Source: Dipylidium caninum (lineage: Eukaryota > Platyhelminthes > Cestoda > Cyclophyllidea > Dipylidiidae). From it: a DNA stretch of 64,000 bases. A program made the translations under genes and the position numbers. Positions 38,101-50,939 of this stretch are shown piece after piece. The stretch covers positions 248,001 through 312,000 of the forward strand of contig QEYB01000895.1 of the NCBI GenBank assembly GCA_017562135.1. Direction: 5' to 3'. The notes under the pieces were generated by a model that saw only the letters and a program-made list of their open reading frames with translations, had not been told where the DNA came from and did no database searches. Within the stretch, counting starts at the first letter, position 1, and the number at the start of each line of letters is the position of its first letter.

Positions 38101-41100
38101 CATTGAAAACTATCACTAGTGTGATGAGAAAACCAATCATATTTCCTCAGAATCATTCATTAGGCCATTCTGCGAATGTTAGTACTATTTGTTCAAATTT
38201 CGATTTCTGAGTCTGTAAAAGGCTTATTATCTTTTCGCTTTAACCATGAAGGTAGGTGCTCTGGAGCAAAGTTTTGGTGATCATTTTGTGAAAAATAAAA
38301 ACACAATCTATCATCGGGGCAAGATGGATGACCATCAAATACGAGGATTTAGTTACGGTATACTAATTATGTCCGCATTTACTAGTTATTAGTGGGATAA
38401 AGGTATAACTTGTCGTCTGCTCTAACCCAATTTCAAGGAGATTCAGTAAGCAATATCCATGTCTAAGAAGTTGGAGTATATATTTTTTTAATTCGTCGAC
38501 TCATTTTCAAGTAAACCGAAGTCATCCCCCCTCGGCGTACTAAGTTCTATCGGCATTTTCGTCCTCATTACTCTTTCCTTCTCTCAAGTTATGTGATGCA
38601 CAGGATGTTTACCTGTTTGCAGAAATGGAGTCCTTGTTAGCTCCGATTTATTTATATATTAGGGGGAGTGGGGTGTTTTTTGTGGCCACACTATGTGCGC
38701 TTTCGACCACAGGTAATTTTGTCCTTTCTGCTCGGCTTCCCACTAGATCGCTCACTCACATGCCTGTTATGAGTGTATTTGATTATTCCTTGTTTACCGA
38801 GTACCCTGAAGCTAGATTTTAATGGTAGTTAATCGCTTTCCGTGGAATATCCGTTTTATGTGGCTTATACTCAACCCAAAAGTAACCAGATTTAGGTTCT
38901 CTCTACGTGTTGGCTCAACGCCCCAATTTTATGATTGTTCCCACTTATACATCTAAATTATTAATCATTCCGCATCCCGTTCTAAGGGGTTGAATATCTC
39001 ATGTAGGCAGTCCTAAAATTGAATTGATTGAGTTTTGTGCCAACTAAAATAAATCCCACCCTTATGATGCTTTGTTACAAAACCTCATTTGCTACTCATC
39101 TGCTGAAATGGGCTTCTTGTGCAATTATTCACCTTCTTTTGTGTATTCCTTTTTTTATTTACGAAGTATGTTTTCGGATTTATGAATCTGCGCAAGTCTG
39201 ACGTGTTCAAGTGCTTGAGCTTCCCGACAATAATGTATGCGCCACTCAAAACTGGTGTCTTGAAGGCAATTCACCATTATTTGTGTTCATATGTCTTTGA
39301 GTAAAATACTGAAAAGTAATTTTACCATTATGTGGCTGCTTTACTTTAATAAAATCCACTCGATTTCTTTTGTAATGATAACTCCTTCCGCTATACACTA
39401 TTCTGTTGCTTTTTTATCTCAGTCTATCAAGGCAATAAATCACGGAGGGAGGGAAATGGGCTCTTCCAACCCTTTGAGAATCATCAATTTGCTTTGTATA
39501 CCTATTCACCTTTTCACGTTGAGAACAGTTGCCTGGTTATTTTGTTTCTCGTCCTCCCTGCTACTGTTGCGGTCTGACGACAATGTCTGTTTACGTGAGG
39601 GCAGTTTGGCTCGGTGGGTGCCCTCGCGATCGCAGCCGCCAATAGAAGCATACTGTGCTACCGACATATCACCTATTCTGACTTTTTTTTTCGAGCACCA
39701 CCCTGTCTCGCCGACTTCGGTGGTACTTTTTTATCCTCTGTGTCCCCTTCCAGTACTCTTTATTGGGCCCTGCTGTTGGCGGATGCCGGAGTTATATGAG
39801 GCTATCCCTTCCGTTCCTGGCGAGTCAACGTACTCTCATTTGAGTTGTCTTATTTGACGTAGCATTCTTTAGAAGTGTTTGTCATACCTATTTTCAACCA
39901 CTCTTTTTTAACTTAGCAAGCATATTTTTTGTTCCATCGATAGGACGGAAATCCAATTCCTCTGTTTGTCGTCTGAGGTAACCTGCTAAGCTGTATGTGT
40001 ATTAAGAATTGTTCTTGGGTTTCCTGATTCCGTTAGGCTACTTGACGCTAAATTGCGCTATAACTGTTTGACCTGGGTTTACGTTCTTTTTTCGTTAAGA
40101 CTTACGGTATTTACCCCTTTGCCGTCCTTATCCTTTCGACCGGCTGTTTCATCGCTCATTTGGGACCGGTTTATTATGACAGTTTTTGATGTGTGAAATT
40201 GTATGATGCTGAAGCTGATATCAGTTACTGGCTGGTCTCTTTAAGCGCGACCACCTCATTGTTCATTTTTATACCAAGACTGGAGACTGTAGCAAAAAGG
40301 TCATAGTCACTTACCTTTCTGCTCCTTGATTTTGTGCCAGCGCCTAGTCATGTTCCAGGTCACAGTCGGAGTGTCAGCGTCTCATCAGACCCAGTCACCC
40401 TTGTGAAGACGATGTTTACGCAGTGCCATCTTCGAGTCCCACTACTGCACTGCTGTCACGCTTATTTATCACATTACTTATGATGATTCTTTCTTATTTA
40501 CATTCATTCCAAAGCTAACTGCTCTGTCCGAATTTGTTTGCGCAAACCCATCGTCGTGCGGGCATGGTCACTATCCCACACACGGTGAGAAGTATGTGTG
40601 TGAATTCTTCTCCCCCATGCCTTGACAGGCAATGGAGGTGATTTCTCTCCCTCTTTAGGTTGGCAATAATTTATCATCCTCCCGGTTACTTCATCTTGGC
40701 GTCAACTTAATAATGCTTCTTAACGCTAAATTCCTCCAAATCCCACCCGAAATATTTGCTCTTAATGCCCTCGGCTGGAGAGACTCGAGGAATCTCCTCT
40801 CCCTTGTTTAATTCTATCCTGACCACTGAATTCTTACTAACTCAACAATCTCTCAGCAGACATTTATTAGCAACGTAATTACTTAAAAATGAGTTTGAGA
40901 CACGTAATGGATCCTTATAACAATGCCACATGGTGTTATTAACTGTGTTTCTGCTTAAACTCCTTATCAGCTTTTGTGCATACTTCTCTTTCACGAACGA
41001 CTGTCTCCCCACGATCCTAACTGCCGTATAGGTACTCTTCTTAGTTATAGCAGCCTATTTTAAACTTTGCTATAAATAGGTTCGAATGCGCACCGATTTG

Positions 41101-44100
41101 GAAGATAGCGTTGTGCCTTCATGAGCAGTATTGCGCTTCACCTAGTTGTTTGCTGAGCTGCGATATCCATCCCAACCGAATTCTATTATTGGCACTTGGT
41201 GCATACTCAGTAGATTGGGTGTTGGTTACGCTGCCTTCTTGGGTCTCTGGTTTTACGAACACTTGAAGGGTATTTTTTCTCGATAATAAAATGCTGAACT
41301 AAAAAACGGCTGTTGAGAGATGTCGCCAAGTTGTTATATTCATTTTGTCCCTTTTTTGTCAGGAGGAGAATGAGAAGACGGTGATTGCTGTCCACAACTA
41401 CAACCCCGTGCGTGAGAATCAGCTGCCTCTGCAGAAGGGCGAGAAGTACTACGTCGTGAATGACAGCAACGCCCAATGGTGGTACGTTCGCAATATGGCC
41501 GGCCAGTCTGGCTATGTGCCCACGAATTATATCCACAAACCGAACAGTCTCAACTCCTTTGAGTAAGTGAACAATCCAATTTCTCATGCCATTTATTACA
41601 CTGCTTTCGGGTAACTGGCTATTTGGCAACTTCCACCTAATAGTGCGTCGTTGGCAAGTGGCGAGTGCTTCATTAACTTAAATAATTTCCCCATTTTGGA
41701 GGAGGGGTTTTCTTATAACTGGAAGCAGGTCCCGTTCTTTTTTTAATTGGAAATGTGCTAACCGCTCCACCTTGAAGACTGACTTTTTTGTGGTAACTTT
41801 TTTTATTTCTACTAGCAGCAGTGGCAGAAGCAGAAGCGTATTTTTTGTCTAAAAATTATTTTCGCTACTGTTTAGACGCAAAATGCACAAATTCGGCAAA
41901 AAGAGGCTGCCTCGATTCCACAGGTTAATTATTCGAGTTAAAAAAAGTTAAGAGAGTCAGTTAAAAAAAAACGAAATTGGACCTCTTGTCAAAACTTAGG
42001 TGATCTGCGGCATCAAATTACTTTCCCAACTGATTAATTGCCCATTCGCTCCGTCACGGTCGAAGAGTCAGGTAAAAAGTACAGACTATTCTTTAAGCCT
42101 CGGACGTTAAGTTACACTTGACAAACGCAAGTTCAATCGAAAACCTCGTTGGTGTTTTCTCCTAAGTAAGTGCTTGTCACTCGGTCGCAGAGGCCTCGGA
42201 TTTGATTGACTTATTCTTCACAACTGGAGTACTTTGCCCACTCAAGCACTGGTGTGCTTCTAACAAAGATTCTTCTTCCACATCGGCTTTCCCCTTACTC
42301 TCAACTCATACCCACAACAGCCCGAGGATACACACGAGAGTATCCGTCGCTTCAATTTCTTGTTGATATTCCGAATTAAGTTCCTCGACAGCCACAAACG
42401 ACTATCTGCGCTAAATGCGTGGATATAAGCTGTGTTTCGATGGAAATGTCGACAGTTTTTTTGAATATTGGGTAAATGTGAGGGAAGTTTAACCCTGTGT
42501 TCATGTAAGTTTAACATTCTTTTTTAAAGGTGGGTTAAAGACATCGTTTTCGTCCGAAATTGGAGTGTGTTAGCATGACTGACATTTACTGGACTTTTTG
42601 TTTTGTGAAACGTTCACCACTTCTTTTGAGCAAAAGTTTTCTTACACTGCTACTCCTTCAACCTCATTGAGATAGCACCATCAAACCACAGACTGTTTCA
42701 CTAATTTCGAAGACAAAGAGCTCCTCTGCTACAAAAACAGATAACGCCAAAGTTGTCATAATAACGTCAAATCGGTAAAACTACGGGACTGTATTTTATC
42801 AGAGCGTCGAGTGTTAACACCTCATTTTTTTGACACTCTTTCCTCTCCCCTTCGGTTCACTTTGGTTTCCCCGCGTCCCTGGTTATTCCGGCTTTGTCCA
42901 CCGTGTGGATTTCTGTCCCATTAAAGGAGATTCACTTTTGGTGGGCGTGTAAACAGGCTTCATGGGGAAATGCAAGGGTTTCGAATAACAGCTTAGCTTA
43001 GAATGAAACGGGGATCAGGTCACCGGGGCACGGTGCTGACTTAACGTTATTCCTCTAGCGTGTTAGCTTCTTTACAACTGGACCGGGTTAGAAGAGAACA
43101 GCCATTTTTTTGCATAGTTACCTTAACTTCGCAAATGTGTTCTTTGTGTTTAGTAAAATTTATTGTCAAATTAGAGTCTACTTTAAAGTGGTGTCTTAAA
43201 CTTTTCGGTTTCGGGAAATTCTCCATTTACCCTCCCGTTTACTAGAGAAGCTCACCTTTTTCTCTACATACTCCTGCTGCGGCAACCTCAACTACTACAA
43301 CTGCGTGTCCGTTTATAACACTCGAAAATTTTTTTTGCACCTTGTGGTGCGACATCCGGTATGCTAAATTTTTATATCAACTGGGATTCCTGCTCTCTCT
43401 TGTCTTGTGTCCGTGTTTCGATCAGCCTGTTTTCATATCCACTGGGAAATATTTTTGCCCTTGAATGGTGAGATTTTTTCATCACGCTCTTGCATGGTCT
43501 ACGCAATTGTCGAGACGGTTCCATCTCACTCGGGACTGTCAGAAGTACTTATTTTTTATTGCCTTGGCAATTTTTCAAAAACTCCCGCTCTATTTGAGCT
43601 TAATTCAAACCCGTAAATGACTTGCAGCCTTTTTGCGTGTATCGTACCTGATCGGCATCTCTCAGAGTCCTTAGCTATCACCAGAACTGCAGGTGACTTG
43701 CGGGAAAATAAAGTAGCAGCAGAGAGGAATGTGATGCAATTGGTTCTCTCTCACAATCGCTTTTCAACATTCCCCTTTGTTGCGTATTTTTTTTCCATAG
43801 GCTCGTTGGTGCCGTCGTTTGAATCAGCCTTCCGACTATTAGGTTTGCAGTCACCTGACTTGGAGACAACCACACTTTTCTACCATTTGCTTAGAATGGA
43901 GATCCAGTGTAATCTTTACTACCTTCTTATTGTTTAGCTGGTACTACAAAGACATTACTCGTCAACAGGCTGAGGCAATTCTCTTGGAAGAGAATCGGGA
44001 GGGGTGTTTCCTGGTGCGGGACTCGGTGAGCAAGAAGAACACTTATACTTTGTCAGTCACCTCGAAAGATCCTGATGTGTAAGTCTATTGTCTTCATTAT

Positions 44101-47100
44101 TGTTATCCTTATTTAATAATTTCTGAAAATGCAAGCAAAGCACGCACTCTCACTGTGAAGTTGCGACTTATCTTAAAATAGAATTTGCCGTTTTTTCCAT
44201 GAAACCATGCCTTACCACTTCTCTCTTTCGTCCTTCTTTTGATACCGCGCTTTTACCCCATGACGGTTTATTGTGCCGCTTCTGACCGCCAAAAACACCC
44301 TCTTCTTTTTTTCTTACCCTCCCACCGTATTGCCACTTCACCTTTACGTCAATTAGTGATCCAACCTCTTGAGAAATGATCTCCTTTCGAAAGTTGAGTA
44401 GTATACTGTTCTGTTGGCGACTAATTAAAGCCCAAAAAAGCAGTGTGATAATTTCAACGTTATGGCCATGTTTTGTCATCTCCTTTACTGCCTCCTCAGT
44501 TTCGACAATGATTTTGGCACCTGGTGCAACTGTTTAAACTCGACGTAGGACTTTTTTTTCTAAAAGAAGAAGTAAGTCAAAGCTCCCAAGGGCGGCGTGG
44601 AATCTTATACCTCCTTCTCCCCCCTTCCACTCCCCCTCCCCGCCTCGCCGTCGTGGTTACTACTGCAACCTTGCGTCAACTTTGTCCGTCTCCTCGTTTC
44701 CGCGTCTCCGTGACGAGCCACGTTGGGCGCGGCGATGACTCATGCCAAGGCGTTTGCCTCGTACTCACGCCCCGGTTGGCTGCGCCGCGGCCAACCCGGG
44801 AACGGCCTTCTGCGCGTGCGCGAGTGCCGCGATCCCCTCTCCTCCCCTCGGGCCCCGCCTTGCCTCCGCGCAGCTTCTCGCGTCTCTGCCTGACCTTGCT
44901 TTTGACGGATTCTCCCCCTCTTTTAACTTTCACCTCCGAAAAGTAGTTGCCTGATGGGGAGAGACGGTTTTCCGGCCGCCCCATGCGGTCTTCCTGGTTC
45001 CCTGCTTCACACTGCGTCATTTTGTCCAGTAATAGTGAAGGTGTCCTAACGTTGTAGTTTAATGCGCTCCGGTCTTAGAACACGGTCAATCAACTTCCGT
45101 CTCCTCCGCCCAAGTAGCAGCTCTCGAGTTGTCCCAGCTACTAATTTAAGCAACCACACCCGCCCTCGGGTTCGGTGACTAATGTCCTAAGGCGCGCATG
45201 TCCCTCTCCCGGGTGCGCGTCTGTGCAAGTGCGCTGTGTGTGTGTGTGTGTGTGTGCCACCCTAGACCAAGGCAGCCAGCCTCTCACTGGCCAGTCGTCC
45301 TCCAGCCTCGCTCTCCCCCTCTCCCCCCTCTGACTCATTCCCAGCTTTGTGGTCTGCCCTGCCGTTATCACACCTTCTTCACTTTAAGTAGACATTTCCT
45401 TTTAATAATCCGATTATGTAAATCTGGACGAATGCTCTGGGCTGCTTTTGGGAACGCTGATTTGCACAAGATGCATGGGAGTTAGCTGTTAATGTAGCCA
45501 TTTGTTTCGTCTTTGGTTTGTCTCCGTCGTTTGTCGTATCTGGGTTAATTGTGACAATTTCATTTCCAACATTCAGTTTATTTCAGTATTTTGCTCCATA
45601 AAGCGGAAAAAAGATTTATTCCAAAAGGTGGGTCACAGCCTAAGGACGATTGTCCTTGTGGTGTTGACAATAAAACGATAAGATTTTGAAAGGACATAAC
45701 ATCCCGAATCTTGGCAAGTACTCCCCATAAAAGACTCATGCCGTCCACTGCTCAATCACAGCTTTTTTAGAACCTATTCGCGCAACCCGAAACTTCCAGC
45801 AAGGCAGTAGTCAAGTTGAATATAGCGCTTTTGCCATAGTCGGCAGCTGCTGCTTAACTTAGGGACTCTGTTACCAGGCCAATGTGTCTGCGAATTTTCT
45901 GCTTCCGCTTCTTACCGAGTATCACTGGCCTGTTCCTACATTTGACTTCGGTCTACATAATCTTGTAATGTAGCTCGTCCAAATACAGCAGTGTCAATTG
46001 GTATCTTTGAGTGATTTAACGCGCAGCTTTTGTTTCTTGTTGAATTATTGTCTTCCACTTACTCAAATAGGTTTTTGCGCTTTAATTTAGTGCTGGAAAG
46101 CTGCGGGTGCACCACTACCATATTCACCGGACGGAGGGTGGCACCAACCTCTCCAACGGCCACGCCAATGGTGGGTGTGGAGGAGTCGCAGCCAACGGCA
46201 GTGGTGGCAACGGCAATGCCACCAACGGCGGCAACGGTGCAGCGGGGCAGGTGAACGGCGGAGGTAGTTCGGCCAACTCGGCTAATGCGGGCGGTGGCGG
46301 GGAGGCGCAATTTTATCTCTCGGAGAAGCACGCCTTCCCGACTATTAGTGAGGTGATCCACTACCACAAGCATAATTCCGGCGGGCTGGTGGTTCGTCTC
46401 CGCTCTCCCCCAGTGAAAGATCGGGAGAGTCCCGTCACCGCCGGCATGGGTCTCGATGAATTTGAACTTGACCCCGCCGAATTGCAAATCGATCCCGAGC
46501 CTATCGGCAAGGGTCAATTTGGGGTATGTACCACGACTGCTTTCGTCGTGAGCATTTAGTCTGTGTTTCGATTCACTGTTAGATTGTGATTTTATCCCCA
46601 TTTGAATACTCAGTGCATTCATTCTAAGCCCATGTTCCCAGCCTTGCCCTTACTGCCCCGCCACTGACCCTCCTCTCGTATAGATAGCCCTGCCAATTAA
46701 ATTACTGACGTTGCTCTCAAGCAATGACCATGAGAAGTCGTTGCTTTTTTTTTCTTATCACATTATTTGCACCATCGATTCAGATATGACAGTCATGGAT
46801 TTGTCTCTTTTTTGCAAGGTCGTTAAACGAGGGAAGTTTCGCAAAATTCCTGTGGCAGTTAAGCAAATGGTGGAAAATGCCATGAACGAGGAGGATTTTA
46901 TTGAGGAAGCAAAGAATATGCGGTTAGTTATTTTCCCGCGCTTTTCTTGGCAACTAACCTTTCCCAGCACCTCGATTTCCCCCAATCTAGTCACCAACCT
47001 TGCATTTTCCCTTTCAGCTTTCTCAATCATCCAAACCTCGTTCAATTGTTCGGTGTTGTGCTGAAGAAACGACCCATCATGATTATCACGGAGTACATGA

Positions 47101-50100
47101 AATACGGTAAGACCGCTGACTGACATTTGTTTAATCTAGATCCTCTCCCTCTCTGTCTGTGTGTGTGTGTGTGCGCGTCAGACTTGTACGTCGGCACGAT
47201 CACTCCGACCGTAATGCCCTCCTTCCTCATTACACATGTGTGCACATGCGTCTGGTTTTTGCACATCGCGTCTCATTTCATCCCCCGCGTTAGAATCGCT
47301 TGCCTTATTATTAAGGGTGCCTACACTCGAAATTTCAGGCTTGATATGCTTTCTGGCCGCGTAGTTTGATCCCTCCCGCTTTTCTCCTTCCCTTGTCCAC
47401 CAAATCCCAGCTATTTGGTTGTGTTCATTGTTCCCCCAGGCGACCTTTTCATGGTTATAATCAAATTTAGTAGATTTAAAGTGATTATGTAAAAACCGTA
47501 ACCTCCTTATGTCAACCTCCGCCTTTTCCTCCCTCGGTTTATTTGATTTCACTGATCACGAATTAGTTGGGTCATTCTCGTGGCCCATCTACACTGTGCT
47601 ACATTTACATTTTCGTAAAATGCATTTGTCAGTTTCACTGGTACCAGTGGCGCTATACTGTTGATGAAAACACCTAATTAGTTCCAAATTGCGTCAAGGA
47701 CGGCGATCCTACCCACGACGGTTGTTGTTGTAATTTCTAAATTCCCCCATTTCTGGGGGTGTAACTAAACCTCGAGGGGGGAGGGAAGGAGAGGGGAGAG
47801 TGTCGAACCCAACCGTGGCCAGAACTTAGGAGGTACATGGTGAAGTTGCTTCCGAAGAAGTAACCAGTCGTGCCTATTCATAGCGGGTGATTCATGCGTG
47901 TAGCGTTGCATTTGCTCTCACGCTCCCTCCGACCAACCCCGCATCCGCGCGCACGTCTCTTCGTTTTACTACTCGGGGGCTCGTAATATGAATAAGTAGT
48001 GAAATGTCAAAAATCCTCACATAACTCCTCAGGATCAGTGTTAAGTGTGTCACAGCGCCACGTACTTGAATTGATGTGACGAAGCTGGGTGAATTGGACA
48101 TTGCGGACGCGTCCAAAGTTCTCCCCCCCCCCCCTCCAATCATACGTTCCATGACGCTTGTGGGTGTTGGTACTAATCCTTAGGGCTCTGATCTTCTATA
48201 TTCACTTAGGATTATTCCTCTAATCTCCAAATTTTCACATTGTCGTTCTTGTATGCGTTTCTCCCCTGAATGTGACACAATGAGGCTCTAATGTCCAACG
48301 GCTATACTACAGTCTTACTCGAATGTAACGCGGCGGACGGGAGGAGGGGGCGGGGAGGGTCGGAAAAGAAGCGAAAATCAGGTGTTTATGTTTACTTGCA
48401 TGTAACTACGCTTTTTGGTATTAATCAATTTCCGGAGTGGTCTCCACAACGCACTGTGGCAATGGTTTTTTGTAATGCTACATTATTTTCCCGGTGATAG
48501 GTTCTCTGCGCGACTTTTTACGCCATCGTCAGTCGCAATTTTGCAATCGTCCGGTCGTGCTTGCGGACATCTGCGCCCAGGTAGGTAATGGGATGGCTTA
48601 CCTGGAGCGGGAGCAATTCGTACACCGCGACCTGGCAGCGCGCAACTGTCTGGTCAAGTCGGTTTCGCGCAACTCCGTTGTAGTCAAGGTAGCTGATTTC
48701 GGGATGGCTCGCTTTCTCCTCGACAACGTCTATGAACCCAGTGCTGGCACAAAGTTCCCCGTCCGTTGGGCCGCTCCCGAAGTCTTCCAGTCTGTCTATA
48801 CTGATAAAGCTGACGTCTGGAGTTTCGGTGAGAGCAGGCTCATATATCCCAAAATGAAAAATGTCACTCCTTTGCCATTTCACAAGCCGGTATCGTTAGG
48901 ATAGCTAGAAACCTCAAAACGAAGGAAAAGCTAAAGGAGATAGCTGAGTTCCCGAGAAATGGTCTCCTTCGCTACTGAAAAATAATGTTCAAGGTGATTG
49001 AGATAGATATTTTTGAGCCCCAAAACGCTGAATGAACGGAATCCACCATCCCCCTGGAAATGAACAGTAGGAAGTACGAATTGCTACACAAATATCGAAT
49101 TAGTAGTCGTTTTGCTTATTACGGGAGCCGTAGTCTTTACTCTCGACCTTATGTCTCTCACTAGTATTCTGCCACGTTTTTTCTCCATTGGTTAAAATCG
49201 TTTTTCATGATCTTCCCCTCTCCATTGTTAGAATCCTTCGCTTGTTTCTAGTTTACCCATCACCGCTATAAGAAACTACTTCGGCATTTCCTAGTAACGC
49301 AGTCTAGGTAGTTTGTACTTTTCTTTTCTTAGCAATGAGCCATGGGGCAGTCGTTCCTCCCGCTATCCGGTTATCCAAACCGTCAATCTATGCGCCGCCA
49401 TTATTCTATCTGTGCCTGCTTTGCTTGCAGGATTTCTTTTTTTCCTTTGAATAACCCCCTATAGTCTCGTTTTATGACTATCTGTCGCCTCAAATCTAAT
49501 TATTTCTAAAAACAGTTTCTTGTGAGGCCATCATACCCCCCGCGTCAGTATTTGGAATTAAGGTGTCTTGAAATTCGTCTCCGGTATTGCGGTATCTAAC
49601 GCCCGAAACTGGCATTACTTTTGTATGGTGTGCGTACGTACGATGAATCTTATTTCATTTGTGCCGGTGAATCGGGGTCTCCACAAGATAAGATCGTAGC
49701 GACAGCTATTTAGGTGTGGGCCAATCGTCTAATGGCGAAATGTGCGTATGTTACATCCACGTAAATGAATCCGTGTACAAGTTGTGGTTTTTAGTATCGT
49801 TAGAAAGCGGCGTCGTAAACATGTCGGCTTTAAAACCTGTTTTTTTGGCCACACCTTCCCTTCCCCCTCCCCATTGCGCCATCACTGATAGCTTCTTACC
49901 TTTTGTGTGCATTCAGGGGTTCTCATGTGGGAGGTATTCACTTACTGCATGGAGAATCCTTACCACGGGATGAGTAACTCGCAGGTCTACCAATTCATTG
50001 TTGGTGGTGGGCGTTTGCACAAACCAGCTGTTTGTCCGGATCGAATCTACGTCCTCATGCTGGAATGCTGGCAGCATGTAAGTCGCTCGCACTCGTCCTT

Positions 50101-50304
50101 TCAACCACAAATGGGCACCGAGGGTGCTACTAATTTCGAATCTCAGTAGTGTCCATCGTGGGCGCGACCTGTTTGCGAAGGCATTCTGTCACGTTTGTGT
50201 TCAAATGAAACTGTCTTTTTCTATAGGACCGGAACAAACGCCCAGCCTTCGAGTACATTTGCCAAAAAATCGGTGACTACCTGGACCAGAACTGTGAAAA
50301 CTGA
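35101..50304 (+). CDS. Tec-family non-receptor tyrosine kinase (Btk-like)
   Basis: A complete 12-exon model encodes 804 residues: 35101-35241, 35280-35378, 35417-35519, 36121-36659, 41363-41562, 43938-44078, 46091-46523, 46819-46922, 47018-47106, 48501-48827, 49917-50077, 50227-50304; every junction is phase-consistent. Domains: PH (1-115, basic pocket Arg in YKLREFVL); Btk zinc motif (H128, C140, C141, C151); Gln/Pro-rich linker (to about 290); SH3 (about 297-355, ALYDY-like AVHNYNP, NAQWWYVRN); SH2 (362-500, FLVRDS) with a 55-residue insertion at 424-478; kinase (about 540-800: GKGQFG, VAVK Lys567, HRDLAARN Asp660, DFG 682-684, activation-loop Tyr694, APE). The PH-Btk motif-SH3-SH2-kinase order is specific to Tec kinases, which are recruited by PIP3 and phosphorylate PLC-gamma and adaptors. 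It is head-to-head with Vav and converges on SELENOF. Confidence 0.97.
36660..41362. other. Long Tec intron between zinc-motif and SH3 exons
   Basis: 4.7 kb, T-rich on the plus strand. Short open frames are scattered on both strands but none has a motif or codon pattern like the flanking exons. No nested gene, RNA or mobile element recognised. Confidence 0.6.
41563..46090. other. Tec introns around the first SH2 exon
   Basis: Two introns flank exon 43938-44078. They are pyrimidine-rich on the plus strand. A GC-rich patch at about 44600-44960 and 45050-45350 stands out from the rest, contains mixed low-complexity frames and a TG repeat, and carries no recognised gene. Confidence 0.55.
45235..45256. 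repeat. TG dinucleotide repeat
   Basis: About eleven TG units in a Tec intron. Confidence 0.95.
46137..46301 (+). other. Gly/Asn/Ala-rich insertion coding segment in Tec SH2
   Basis: Within exon 46091-46523, 55 codons of almost only Gly, Asn, Ala, Ser and Thr (for example NGGNGAAGQVNGGGSSANS) interrupt the SH2 domain between VHHYHIHRTE and FYLSEKHAFPTI. These two flanks are adjacent strands in other Tec kinases, joined there by a short loop. The frame is open throughout and both flanks keep homology, so it is an in-frame expansion, not an intron: no consensus donor/acceptor pair brackets it. Confidence 0.9.
47158..47173. repeat. TG dinucleotide repeat
   Basis: About eight TG units in the Tec intron after exon 47018-47106. 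Confidence 0.9.
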
Positions 50305-50649
50305 TTGCCACAAACGCTTAACTTCCCCTGTCCACTTTGCGATGAGCGGGCAGTCACCTCTTCCCCCCGGTTCCCACCTTGCCGAGCCCCCACCTGCGTG
50401 GCCCTCAATCAACTCCTTTTCTATTCTCTGTGTCCCTTATGTCTCAGTTTGCCTCTCCTTATGTGGAAGTGACTATTTTTCTAAGCCAATCCTGTGCTCG
50501 AGAATGGTCGTACCTCCGTAAACGCATCTTCGCTAGCGTGACGGAGGCCACAAGGCTGTACATACGCCCTCAAGCCTCCCATTTGTTCCACAAGAAACTT
50601 GCCCCAACAGGAAAACACCGTTACAGTGATTTGCGTTGACAGAATATAT

Positions 50650-50655
50650 AATAAA
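50650..50655 (+). terminator. Probable Tec polyadenylation signal AATAAA
   Basis: A canonical AATAAA hexamer lies about 345 bases after the Tec stop codon, in an AT-rich patch, and before the 3' end of the convergent SELENOF gene. It fits as the Tec mRNA 3' end signal. Confidence 0.6.
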
Positions 50656-50843
50656 ATTCCAATATCACTTTCCTTTATGCAGTCACGAAATGACGACAGT
50701 CGCTTAGCTTAGCCAGGTATACATGTTCGTTCCAAGTTGATCGAAGGCGGGGCCAGTATCAGGGCTTTCGATGATTGTGGGTAGAGGGCATGTAAAAACA
50801 TTTTTACAGCTATGTAATCTGAATAGGGAGGCTCCAAGCGACA

Positions 50844-50909
50844 GAGGAGGCATCGGACGAGGGACGGGCCGCTTGGAGGGCCTTTAGTCACACGTCGTCA
50901 TAGTTCCAC
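50844..50909 (-). promoter_or_regulatory. SECIS element, form II
   Basis: In the SELENOF 3' untranslated region, minus-strand reading, a stem-loop has all SECIS hallmarks. AUGA (50901-50898) faces CGAU (50855-50852) to form the non-Watson-Crick quartet core. Helix II pairs GACGUGUGAC with GUCCCUCGUC (8 of 10 pairs). An unpaired AAA (50885-50883) is followed by a small apical GGCC/GGCC helix, which makes it form II. Below the core, GUGGA pairs with UCCUC. It starts about 30-40 bases after the stop codon. It recruits SBP2 to read UGA as selenocysteine. Confidence 0.88.
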
Positions 50910-50939
50910 GTTGTTGCCATGGAGCGCGGCCCTCCAAAC

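Noticed and set aside
44524..44946. Pro/Arg/Leu-rich frames on both strands in a Tec intron
   Set aside because: Composition follows the local GC and pyrimidine bias; no exon edges or motifs.
46059..46622. Minus-strand frame of 187 codons antisense to the Tec SH2 exon
   Set aside because: It is the shadow of the Gly/Asn-rich plus-strand exon, which has homology and correct splice phases.
48518..48883. Minus-strand frame antisense to the Tec catalytic exon
   Set aside because: The plus strand encodes HRDLAARN and DFG in frame; the antisense frame has no motif.
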